Assembly (NCBI RefSeq): GCF_000384295.1
Contig: NZ_KB913037.1
Location: forward strand, 2,962,649 to 3,026,648
Source: Amycolatopsis balhimycina FH 1894
GTDB lineage: Bacteria; Actinomycetota; Actinomycetes; Mycobacteriales; Pseudonocardiaceae
Direction of reading: 5' to 3'
Length of the DNA: 64,000 nt
Below are positions 56,385-64,000 of this stretch, in pieces. The notes under the pieces are model-generated. The model saw only the letters and a program-made list of their open reading frames with translations, did no database searches and was not told where the DNA came from. A program made the translations under genes and the position numbers. How positions within the stretch are numbered: the first letter of the stretch is position 1; each line of letters opens with the position of its first letter.

Positions 56385-56816
56385 TCAGACCCAGCCGATC
56401 ACCGTCAGCAGCACGCCCAGGATTCCGGCGCCGGCCAGCGCCGTCACCACTCCGCGCCGGAACACGAGCAGCCAGCACAGGGCAAGGGCCAGCACCACGC
56501 CCTGCCCGGGGTGGCTCAGTGCCCGGGTCAACGCGACCGTCGAGCCCGCGATAGCGCCGATCGCGGCGGCTCCGGCACCCGTGAGGAACGCCTGCACCCG
56601 CTGGTTGCCCCGCAAGCGATCCAGATGGGGGCCGCCGATCAGCACGAAGGCGAAGGACGGGGCAAAGACGACCAGTGCGGCCAGCAGCGGGCTGGTCAGC
56701 CCCACGGCGGCGTGGCCGACTACGGCGACCGTCTGCACGACCGGGCCAGGGGTGATCTGGCCGAGCACCACCGCGTCGAGGAACTGGGCGTCGGTCATCC
56801 AGCCGTAGGTGTGCAC
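56385..56816 (-). pseudogene. chrA: chromate transporter C-terminal half, cut by IS copy C
   Basis: 143 residues of a ChrA-type module: YGWMTDAQFLDAVVLGQITP then GPVVQTVAVVGHAAVGLTSP, followed by hydrophobic helices. The protein's N-terminal part is missing because IS copy C ends at 56820. The apparent ATG is an internal methionine or sits at the junction, so expression of a working transporter is unlikely. Confidence 0.8.
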
Positions 56817-56819
56817 CGC

Positions 56820-57160
56820 GTGTGGGGTTCCATAACCCTGTCGCCGGTTCTGACCAATAGTTTTACGCTGCCCGTTCGTATTCGTTGATCAAGCCTCCGA
56901 GTACCTGCTGTCGTTTGATCCGCTGCGAGCTGAGGTCTGCCACGGCGGGGGTCGGCCGTGGTGGGCGAAGCCCGCGGGAACGATGCGGCCGTCGACCGTT
57001 GTAGTACCGGACGTACTCGGCGACCGCGGCGCGCAGATGCCGCTCGCTCACGATCAACATGCGATCGGTGAGCTCGGTTCTGGCTGTGAGCACAAACCGC
57101 TCGGCGTAGCCGTTCGCCCGCGGGCAACGCGAAGGAATCCGCACCGTCTCGATGCCCGCC
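56820..57160 (-). mobile_element. insertion sequence copy C (only the left end)
   Basis: The left terminal repeat (GTGTGGGGTTCC at 56820) and the transposase C-terminal ~97 residues (CPRANGYAERFVLTARTELT ... GGLINEYERAA) remain. The rest of the element is missing beyond about 57160. It complements copy A, which lacks this end. Confidence 0.85.
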
Positions 57161-57386
57161 GTCCGCGTAGACCACCCGCACTACCAACGACCCATCCGTC
57201 CGAGCCTGCTGCTCACGCAATGGGATAACCGCAACATCGTGCATCGCACCCACCGTCGGAACCGTCATCGCGGCCCGGTCGTCCCCCGGACGATAACCAA
57301 CAGCGCACCCTCAGCCGTTACTGTCACCACAACCTCCCAGTCCCGGGCCAACCGCCGCTCGAGCACCAGAAGGCACGGCAGCCAAA
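57161..57386. other. short undetermined remnant inside the right island edge
   Basis: On the minus strand short frames read MTVPTVGAMHDVAVIPLREQ and LARDWEVVVTVTAEGALLVI, which look coding but are broken by stops. Probably the decayed end of an element gene. Confidence 0.3.
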
Positions 57387-57432
57387 CTCTTGACCAGCGG
57401 GTTCGGGGTTCGAGTCCCTGATGGCGCACAGT
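57387..57432 (+). repeat. attR / second att: tRNA-Lys 3' fragment
   Basis: 57393-57432 is identical to 15176-15215. The match extends six bases left with one change (CTCTTG against CTCTTA). It lacks the 5' half and acceptor stem, so it is not a tRNA gene. It marks the right end of the island and the left end of a second, stacked element. Confidence 0.92.
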
Positions 57433-57468
57433 CGAAAAGCAAACCCCACCAACGGTTTCCCTGCAGTT

Positions 57469-57896
57469 TCAGGGTCGCTGTCGGTGGGCTTTGTTGATCT
57501 GTGGGTCCGCGCTGGGGCCGTTGTGGGTCCCACCCAGAGTCCCGCCGGCACGGATGAAGCGCGGACCATGTCCGACGGCTCGGCGTCGCCCTTGCCGGGT
57601 AGACCTAGCGCCTGACCTGCAGATCTTCCGTCCCCGGTCGTAGCCGGCGCGGCGGACCAAGCTCGCGGTCGCCTCCGCGCAGGCCTGAGCCAGCGATGGG
57701 AGCACGCTGGTGTACGTGTCGGCCGTCAGGACGATGCTGGCGTGACCCAACAGTGCCTGTACGGTCTTCAGATCGTTGCCCGCGGCCAGGGACAGCGTCG
57801 CCGCGCCGTGGCGCAGGTCGTGGAACCGCACCGGTGGCAGATCAGCCTTCTCGATCAGCCGTCGGAACGTGTGCGACACGTAACTCAGGGCTGCCT
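57469..57896 (-). pseudogene. tyrosine integrase, C-terminal remnant 2
   Basis: Reads FHDLRHGAATLSLAAGN then LLGHASIVLTADTYTSVLP: the HxLRH box, LGH box and nucleophilic Tyr are present. The N-terminal domains and first catalytic Arg are missing beyond 57896. About three quarters of residues match remnant 1 in the shared stretch, so the two are related but distinct integrases. Its 3' end faces the att copy. Confidence 0.88.
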
Positions 57897-57970
57897 CCGA
57901 TGGGAGTCATCGCCAAGATCGAGGAGTCAGTGACCTCGCAGGTCCGCGTTCAGGCCGCTACAAAGGAGTG

Positions 57971-59461
57971 GTGACCGGGGATGATTTCGACTGGCTGTCG
58001 ACGAGCACGCTGGGTGAAGCCGCCTGTGTGACCATGGTGAAGACGACGGACGTGGACGCCGTGGTGCGAGACTTCGGCGGGGTGACAAGCGAGGCCCGGA
58101 CCGTCCCGTTCGCGGCGACAGGGAACGACCTCGACCAGGCGTACACGGTTGCCGTGTGCCGACAGGGCGAGTACGTCGTCGCGATCGAAACCAACGGCTT
58201 CCAGGGCACGCGACCCGAGGTCCTGCGCCGGGTGTCGCAGCTCGGGGAAACGGTGAGCGCCTTCTGGAACATCGAGGCACTGACCAGGTTCAGCTACGCC
58301 GTTGACGGCCGCATCAAGACGGCGTTCGAAGCAGGCGCCGACTCGTGGAAGGACGGCGAGGACCCCGATTGCCTGACGCCGCTGGCCGCGGACATCGACT
58401 GGGCGGCGAGCCATTGGCGGACGGGGCTGCTCCTGCTCGCCGCGCGGCTGACCGGGCAACCGTTCACCGAAGACTGGCTGGACGGCGACGCCCTCGTCGC
58501 ACCGATCGCCGAACACCTCGAGGACGTGCACCCGGTGACGCCCGGGTTCGAGCCGCTGGAGTACCAGCACCCGGTACTCGCCGCCGCGCTGCGCCGTGCC
58601 GACAACGAGCCGCTGCTGACAGTCGCCCATGCCGCCGTCGACGAAGTTCTCGCCTCCGCCGGGCTGACCGAGGTACCCGACAGCGGAACCGAGTTCGACG
58701 AACTGGTCCGGATGGCCCGCTACGAGGCCGGCTACGCACCGGACGCCGACCGCCTCCGGCTCCTCGCCCTGGACGCCGTACGCACGCTGCGCACCGCACC
58801 GAACCCGCTCACCGCCGCATTCAAGACGATCTACGCGGCGATACTCGCCAAGCAACTGGACCGCCACGATCCGGCACCGCTGCTCGCCGGTTTCCTGGAC
58901 CTACTGGGAAACCCACCGGCACCGTCCGGCGCGGACGGCGCCCGCGCCGGCACCGGCGGCCCGCTGCAACGCCACGCGTGGATCACCGAGCACTGGCTCG
59001 GCCTCGCAGCCTCCATCACCTACGCCCGCAGCACCCCACTCGACACCGTCGCGGCGGCGTTCGGCGGCATCGAGTTCGGTGCAGGACCGGTGTCCCTCAC
59101 CGACACCGAACAGGTCGCACTGCGACGCGAGGACGACTGGACAATCGCGATCGCGTTCAACCGCAGCCCGTTCGCGCACCAGATCGTCGAGGCTCTTCGG
59201 CCGCACACCACAGTGCTCAACGTCGGCTGGGAGACGCGCGGCAACAAGCTGGCCTACTTTGCCCAACCTGGCCACGACGTCGTCGTGATCCGGCCGGGCC
59301 AAGGTGCCGTCCCGGCACCCCTGGCTTCCTACACCACGTCGCTCCCGGCACCGGCGGGCAACGCCACTCCGTGGCTGCTCGCGCTGGGCGAAGCCGTCAC
59401 CGGCATCACTTTCACCCCAGAAGGACTCGATGCGCAACACACACTTCTCCGCCTTGGATGA
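57971..59461 (+). CDS. DUF6461-type protein (two repeats)
   Basis: About 496 residues. Two similar regions, DFDWLSTSTLGEAACVTMVK near the N-terminus and HWLGLAASITYARSTPLDTV after residue ~345, each precede a GxxGxxR/NGF-type pattern recalling DUF6461. GTG 57971 overlaps the stop of a short upstream frame (57903-57974), suggesting coupling to a gene now lost; GTG 57968 is the alternative. AAAGGAG lies just upstream. Cytoplasmic; function unknown. Confidence 0.65.
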   Translation: MTGDDFDWLSTSTLGEAACVTMVKTTDVDAVVRDFGGVTSEARTVPFAATGNDLDQAYTVAVCRQGEYVVAIETNGFQGTRPEVLRRVSQLGETVSAFWNIEALTRFSYAVDGRIKTAFEAGADSWKDGEDPDCLTPLAADIDWAASHWRTGLLLLAARLTGQPFTEDWLDGDALVAPIAEHLEDVHPVTPGFEPLEYQHPVLAAALRRADNEPLLTVAHAAVDEVLASAGLTEVPDSGTEFDELVRMARYEAGYAPDADRLRLLALDAVRTLRTAPNPLTAAFKTIYAAILAKQLDRHDPAPLLAGFLDLLGNPPAPSGADGARAGTGGPLQRHAWITEHWLGLAASITYARSTPLDTVAAAFGGIEFGAGPVSLTDTEQVALRREDDWTIAIAFNRSPFAHQIVEALRPHTTVLNVGWETRGNKLAYFAQPGHDVVVIRPGQGAVPAPLASYTTSLPAPAGNATPWLLALGEAVTGITFTPEGLDAQHTLLRLG

Positions 59462-59639
59462 AGGCTCGGGTCTGGGTATCCCATTGCTGCCTACACGCCC
59501 AGTCCACCCGCTGAACCCGCTGCTGCACCGCCGGCGGGACCGCCCCACGACATCATGCGGCCGCACCAAGGCCAGCAAAGCACGGGCCTGAGAAGCGGAC
59601 TGTGTCTTGCGGTTGCCGGTGTCGTCTAGGGTCCGGGAC

Positions 59640-60012
59640 GTCCGGTATAGGGCGCCGCGCCGCCGATTGCGGCCGTGGTGGGCTGGGCTGCCAAGTCGCC
59701 GGAGACAAGCCAACGGCGCCGGCCTGGCGGGCTTGGTCGACCGCGGAGTGCCTTACCGAGCTGTGCTATACCCAGCGGCTCGCGGACGAAGGTGATGTTG
59801 CCTCGGGCGGCTCCAAGGTGACTGATACGACAACGCAAGGTCGGAGGCGTTCAAACGGTTGCACAAAGCCGAATGTGTCCGCAACTGCGGCTCCTTGGCT
59901 CGGGATCGACGAACCGGAAGTCGCGCCGGCGGAGTACATCGACAAGTACGACGGCCAGTGCCTTGACGGCGAGCTCGGACGCTTCCCGCATGCCGAGTAT
60001 GGCGCTACACCC
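59640..60012 (+). pseudogene. decayed IS3-type transposase (OrfB end)
   Basis: Scattered matches in two frames to the OrfB C-terminus: DRGVPYRAVLY, then YTQRLADEGDVASGGSK, PWLGIDEPEVAPAEYIDKYD and DGELGRFPHAEYGA. Many substitutions break the catalytic Glu region. Together with 59462-59640, where I see nothing, this fills the gap before the IS66 element. Confidence 0.6.
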
Positions 60013-60015
60013 GAT

Positions 60016-61516
60016 GTAACTGGTCAGGTCATGGAATTGCGGGCAGCCAGGGGTTTCCCTCGGCGAGTGTGACGAGGGTGTCGAAGAAGTGGTGGCCGTG
60101 TTTGGCTGCGGTGGATAGGTAGCTGCGTATGGCGCAGAACTGCCCGGCTCCGGCGAGGGTACGGAGGCAGCCGGAGATCTTCTGCCGCAGCTTGATCATG
60201 CGAATGTCACGTTCGGAGCCGTTGTTGTCGGCGGGGATCCGCCAGTCGGTGGTGAAGCGGAGGTAGTCGTCTTGCCGGTTGATCAGTCTGCGGGCGAGTG
60301 CGTTGTGCTTGCACGCCAGCGCATCCACTCGATCGGCGGTCTGGGTGATCCCGACCTGGGCGGCGGAACGGTAGCGGCGGATCTGGATGGTCAGCGCGTC
60401 GGCATCCACCGCGTCGGCACCGGCGGCGATCGCCTCGGCCACCAGGTGTTGCATCGCGACGAGCGCGTCAGCGACCTGGGTTGCCCAGCACCATGGGCTC
60501 TCCGGCGGCACGGTTTCGGTCACGGCCTGCAATTCGCGCAGCGCGTGGGCACAGCAGAGTTGATGGTCGGCATCGAGGTAGGTGTCATACGGTGCCCACG
60601 CGTCGTGCACGGCGACCCCACGGAACCGACCGAGCACACCGGCGTCGTCGATACCCGCGCGGCCGCGTTTGGGGTGACACGTGATCAGGGTGTACTTCTC
60701 AGTGCGGGCGCAGTGCACCCAGTGCAGCGTCCCGGCGACGCGAAGCCCGGTCTCGTCGAACCCGGCCACTGCGGCCGCTGCAATCAGGTCACGCAGACGG
60801 GTCAGGAAGTCGGTCAACCCGTCGGCGGCGCGTGCGGTCATCGCTGCCACCGTGCCCTGCGAGATCGGGGTACCGAACAGCTCAGCCAACGCGGTCGCGG
60901 TGCGTTTCTTCGACAGGAACTGCCCGACATACAGATAGAGGACGATCGCGGTGATCCGCGGCCCGTACTGCACCGGCGCCGTCACCCCAGCCGGCGCTGC
61001 GCCGCAGGTGGTGGTCCCACACTCACAGCGGCGCGCGATGAGCTGGTGCTCGGTCACCCGCACCGTGATCGGCGGCAGATCGAACACCTGCCGCCGCTCC
61101 ACCCCGACCTCCGCCGCGAAGGCCAGATCCGCACCACAACCGGAACAAGGACCGGGCTCATGCCGCACTCGCTCATGCGGATCGGTGACCTGCGCCAGCG
61201 TCGACCCCGGATGCCCGGACTGCCCGCCCGGCTTGCGGCCGCTCCTGCGCCGCAACGACTTCGGCGCCGGCTTCACAAACGGCGAATCCGATGACGGTGG
61301 CTTCGACGAGTTCCGGCTGTTCTGCCCCAACTGCCGCCGGAGTTCAGCGTTCTCGGCCCGCAAAGCAGCGACCTCAACCCGCAACTCCTCGATCACCGCC
61401 GCCTGCCGCACCACCAGGGCGGCAAGCTCGTCATACGACGGACGCCCATCCCCGGCCTGCACAACAAGATCATCTCACGGGGGCAAACACACCCCGGAAA
61501 CGACCTGACCAGTTAC
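60016..61516 (-). mobile_element. IS66-family element with intact ends
   Basis: Perfect 15-bp terminal inverted repeats GTAACTGGTCAGGTC (60016-60030) and its complement (61502-61516) bound one transposase gene. The single-gene layout without tnpA/tnpB accessory genes is the reduced ISBst12-like form. Confidence 0.9.
60029..61462 (-). CDS. IS66-family transposase
   Basis: 477 residues, intact. N-terminal leucine zipper (VIEELRVEVAALRAENAELR), NSRNSSKPPSSD, zinc-finger region CSGCGADL ... CECGTTTCG, then the DDE domain (VAGFDETGLRV, VAVHDAWAPYD, NNGSERDIRMIKLRQKISG with the catalytic Glu). All catalytic positions appear present, so this element could still be mobile. Confidence 0.95.
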   Translation of the reverse strand: MQAGDGRPSYDELAALVVRQAAVIEELRVEVAALRAENAELRRQLGQNSRNSSKPPSSDSPFVKPAPKSLRRRSGRKPGGQSGHPGSTLAQVTDPHERVRHEPGPCSGCGADLAFAAEVGVERRQVFDLPPITVRVTEHQLIARRCECGTTTCGAAPAGVTAPVQYGPRITAIVLYLYVGQFLSKKRTATALAELFGTPISQGTVAAMTARAADGLTDFLTRLRDLIAAAAVAGFDETGLRVAGTLHWVHCARTEKYTLITCHPKRGRAGIDDAGVLGRFRGVAVHDAWAPYDTYLDADHQLCCAHALRELQAVTETVPPESPWCWATQVADALVAMQHLVAEAIAAGADAVDADALTIQIRRYRSAAQVGITQTADRVDALACKHNALARRLINRQDDYLRFTTDWRIPADNNGSERDIRMIKLRQKISGCLRTLAGAGQFCAIRSYLSTAAKHGHHFFDTLVTLAEGNPWLPAIP

Positions 61517-61664
61517 CACCCGATAACCCATCCGATCACTGCATCTAAAAACCAGCTGGTCCAGGCTCCACGAAATCCGCTGCTCGACATGTTCAAGGGG
61601 CTGACCAGGAAGGAATAGCGGTCAGGTGGTGGTGGTCGTCGGGCCGCATGCCTAGAATGCCAGT

Positions 61665-62993
61665 ATGACTGGCGCCCGGTTGAACCAGCGGACCGGGACA
61701 GCGCTTCTCGGCGTGGGAATCGTCTCGCTCGAGTTTGCTGCTGCGGTAACCAATTTCGTCGCCTCCACGCTGCTACCCGTGGTATCCACTGCTCTGGGTG
61801 CGCGCAATAGCCTTGCCCTTTTGATCGCGGGGTCGACGCTGGGGTTGTTCGTGGCGCTACCGCTGGCGAGCCGGGTTCTCCGCCTGCTCGGCACCAACGG
61901 CACCCTGGGGACAGGAATCCTCGCCTACATTGGTGGGCTCGTCCTTGCTGCCACCGCGCAAACCGCGTGGATTTTTGCCGTGGGACAGTTCGCAAACGGG
62001 CTCGCCAGCGGGCTCCTGGCGGTGTTCGGCATCAGTTCCGCGATCCGGCACCTTAGCGAGCAACTGCGCATGCGCGTGGTGGCGGCGTCGTCGGCGATGT
62101 GGATCCTGCCCGCTCTGGTCGGTCCAGCCGCCACCCTGGGGCTGGAGCACCTCGTGGGCTGGCGTTGGACTCTGCTCGTCCCGGTGCCGTTCGTCCTCCT
62201 GGGACGACTCCTCGTGATGCGTGCCGTCCGTGACGACCCTCCAGACGAGTCCGAACACCGTCCGCTGGCGCGGACACTGTTGATCCCGTTGGGCGCCGCG
62301 AGTGTAGTGCTGAGCATGGGGTGGTGGCCGCTCGCGATCATCGGCGCCGTGATCGCACTGGCGGGAATGATCACGATCCTGCCCGAGGGAACGGCGCGCT
62401 TCCGGCCGGAAACCCCAGCCGCCCTCGGCACGATGGTCCTGTTCGCAATCGGCTACTTCGGCGCGGACAGCCTGATCACCGTGCTGCTGACGTCCGGCCT
62501 CGGGATAAGCCTCGGAAAGGCCGTGATCGTCCTGAGCGCAGCCCCGTTGGGCTGGGGCGTGACCAGCCTATTCGCCACCCAGTTCGTGTCGGAGCGCAGC
62601 AAGCACCGCTTTCCCGCCATCGGTCTGGGTCTAGCCGCCCTCGGAACGGCCGTGCTGGCCGTGGGGCTGGTCGTCGCCATACCGTTCACAATGATGGTCG
62701 CCGCTTGGGCTGTCGGCGGAATCGGCATCGGGCTGGCGTATCCGGTCATGTACATAAGGGCGACGACCGCAGGCGCGAGTGGCTTCACGGCGGTGGAACT
62801 CGCCACTGCGGTCATCACAGCCGAGTGCACCGGGCAGTTGCTGGGACGGGCGATCGGCGGCACCCTCAGCTCGGCCGACAGCTTCAATGGGCTGCTGGCC
62901 TCCTACGTGTTGTTCACGGTCGTGTTGACGGCTGCTGCGGGGACTACGCGCCGAAGGGCGATCACCGATAGTCCCCGCCCGTCTGACATCTGA
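61665..62993 (+). CDS. MFS transporter
   Basis: 442 residues with 12 predicted helices. Helix 1 is GTALLGVGIVSLEFAAAVTN and loop 2-3 is LASRVLRLLGTNGTLGTGI. A long hydrophobic C-terminal half includes IGIGLAYPVMYIRATTAGAS. Exporter-like by overall shape; no substrate can be named. It stands alone between an IS66 element and decayed sequence. Confidence 0.82.
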   Translation: MTGARLNQRTGTALLGVGIVSLEFAAAVTNFVASTLLPVVSTALGARNSLALLIAGSTLGLFVALPLASRVLRLLGTNGTLGTGILAYIGGLVLAATAQTAWIFAVGQFANGLASGLLAVFGISSAIRHLSEQLRMRVVAASSAMWILPALVGPAATLGLEHLVGWRWTLLVPVPFVLLGRLLVMRAVRDDPPDESEHRPLARTLLIPLGAASVVLSMGWWPLAIIGAVIALAGMITILPEGTARFRPETPAALGTMVLFAIGYFGADSLITVLLTSGLGISLGKAVIVLSAAPLGWGVTSLFATQFVSERSKHRFPAIGLGLAALGTAVLAVGLVVAIPFTMMVAAWAVGGIGIGLAYPVMYIRATTAGASGFTAVELATAVITAECTGQLLGRAIGGTLSSADSFNGLLASYVLFTVVLTAAAGTTRRRAITDSPRPSDI

Positions 62994-62999
62994 CCAATT

Positions 63000-63249
63000 C
63001 GGTCAAGGTCATCACCCTCCTCCTGAGGAGGACATTACGCTGCCGGATGAGAGCGTCGACGCTTGTGCGCGCCGGACAGTTGCTGCACAGGGTGGCCCGA
63101 CCGGACATCCCGGAAATAGCCAGGGGTGCTCCGGCATGGCGGTGTTGTGGATCTCGGACGATCTCCGGTGGATCGAGCGGCTGTGCCGAGGAGCCGGCGA
63201 CCCGAGGCGGACGCTGCCCAAGCGGTAGCAGATCGGCCCGCCACTGCAC
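63000..63249 (-). pseudogene. decayed site-specific recombinase fragment
   Basis: PEHPWLFPGCPVGPPCAATV in one frame and RQRNVLLRRRVMTLTELVRC in another resemble the segment before the catalytic Arg-His of actinobacterial recombinases. Frames are broken, and neither end of the gene is present. Confidence 0.45.
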
Positions 63250-63976
63250 TCGATCGGACGCGTGGTCTAGGAGTCGCTAGATGAAGCCATCGAGGGCGAC
63301 TGTAAATCATGTGCCACAGATTCTAATTTTAGGGACACTCGCTTTCGATCACTCCAGCAGGTTCGCGGTCCAGGTGAGCGAGGAGGCCACCTGCTCCTCG
63401 TCTATCGAGTGCGACACCATGATGTCGCCAGCCAGCACCGCTTCGTGCGCCTCCGCGGAAATGTGGTTCCAACGCCAGACACGCTACTGAGCGCTAGGAC
63501 CGGCGCGCCGCGGCGGCCGAATCCCGGAATTCCCGATCGCGGTGCCGCAGCTGTGCAAGGGCGCCCTGATGTCCGCGCCGTGGCGGCACCTGCCGTTGAC
63601 ATCCCATCCCGCGGACGCGCTCACCTCCGCCACCGGTACCGGCGCAGCACCGGGGCCCCAGGCTGGCACCGCGACCTCGAGTCTGTGCCGATGTGGCTGC
63701 CGGCCGGCGGCGCTAGCGGGGTGGTGGCGGTTCTCACGGCGGGCTGGCCCGGGGCGCCGTGCCGACCGCCGCGATCTGCCGCGGCCTTCGCCTCGTGGCC
63801 GCGGCGGCCGGGGCCGGGGCCGGGCGGACGTGGTGCGAGGAGCAGGCGGAACTGCTGCTCGCCCGCGGTCTCGGCCACCTGCGGCAGGCAGGACCGGTGG
63901 AGGCGGACGAGCCGGCCGGGTTCGCCAGGACCGTGACGCGCTGCCGTCGTGCCTCCCCAGCCGGCCGGGCGCTGAG
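63250..63976. other. no recognisable gene
   Basis: High-GC sequence in which open frames change repeatedly without any domain I can name. A stretch near 63760-63960 (LVAAAAGAGAGRTWCEEQAE on the plus strand) looks once-coding. Probably decayed. Confidence 0.35.
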
Positions 63977-64000
63977 CTACGGCCGCAGGACGAGCTTCCC
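63977..64000 (-). CDS. last codons of a gene entering from the right (possible)
   Basis: The final bases read GKLVLRP and a TAG stop leftward, a common ending of medium-chain alcohol dehydrogenase/quinone reductases. Eight codons are too few for a firm call. Confidence 0.3.
   Translation of the reverse strand, partial: GKLVLRP

Noticed and set aside
57387..57432. Possible second tRNA-Lys gene
   Set aside because: Only the 3' half is present; there is no acceptor 5' strand, D-arm or complete anticodon stem. It is an attachment-site fragment.

Overview
The window is very GC-rich actinomycete DNA. The gene complement (mycolata-type L,D-transpeptidase, GT87 mannosyltransferase-like protein, SARP and NB-ARC regulators, DUF2690 and DUF6461 proteins) fits a Pseudonocardiaceae genome such as Amycolatopsis. 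That placement is an inference from gene content, not a computed assignment.

Positions 1-15211 look like stable chromosome. They carry a RibD-type reductase (cut by the window edge), proA, an M50-like membrane protease, a 3-methyladenine-glycosylase-like protein, a methyltransferase, an M20 amidohydrolase, an HtrA protease, DUF3224, a HerA-like ATPase, orn, tRNA-His, a GT87 protein, a ProP-like transporter, an L,D-transpeptidase and tRNA-Lys(CTT).

Positions 15176-57432 are a genomic island of about 42.2 kb. The 3' part of tRNA-Lys recurs at 57393-57432 as a 40-bp perfect direct repeat (attL/attR), and each copy is followed by the C-terminal remnant of a related tyrosine integrase. A second element therefore seems to have been stacked in tandem to the right. 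The island is a mosaic of intact cargo and wreckage. Three copies of one DDE insertion sequence, one IS3 element and several transposase stubs sit exactly at the junctions of truncated genes: an NRPS with an N-methyltransferase remnant, chrA, a pentapeptide-type protein, an S9 peptidase, an amidohydrolase, an FG-GAP protein and an anti-sigma factor.

Intact cargo, left to right: an orphan sugar-binding lipoprotein (17598-18581); a zinc-finger/DUF2335 gene pair (20003-21159); a secreted PI-PLC/ricin-lectin protein divergent from an OmpR-type two-component system with helically phased repeats between them (26238-29960); a GH6-like lipoprotein; an I36/crystallin-like secreted protein; a putative RiPP locus made of a SARP-NB-ARC-TPR regulator, a 94-residue precursor-like protein and a B12-binding radical SAM maturase (33497-38643), whose downstream partner is truncated; a MarR-controlled meta-cleavage operon (40523-43877); a secreted NTF2-like protein, a MmyB-type regulator and an aldo/keto reductase; a TetR-controlled TetX-like monooxygenase with a membrane partner (50098-52825); an XRE-NB-ARC-TPR regulator and a DUF2690 secreted protein.

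Right of the island lie a DUF6461 protein, a decayed IS3 remnant, a complete IS66-family element with 15-bp terminal repeats, an MFS exporter, and about 1 kb of decayed sequence.

The best candidate for an undescribed system is the SARP/precursor/radical-SAM locus. Next in interest are the stacked tRNA-Lys island and the regulatory arrays upstream of htrA and between the phospholipase and the two-component system.
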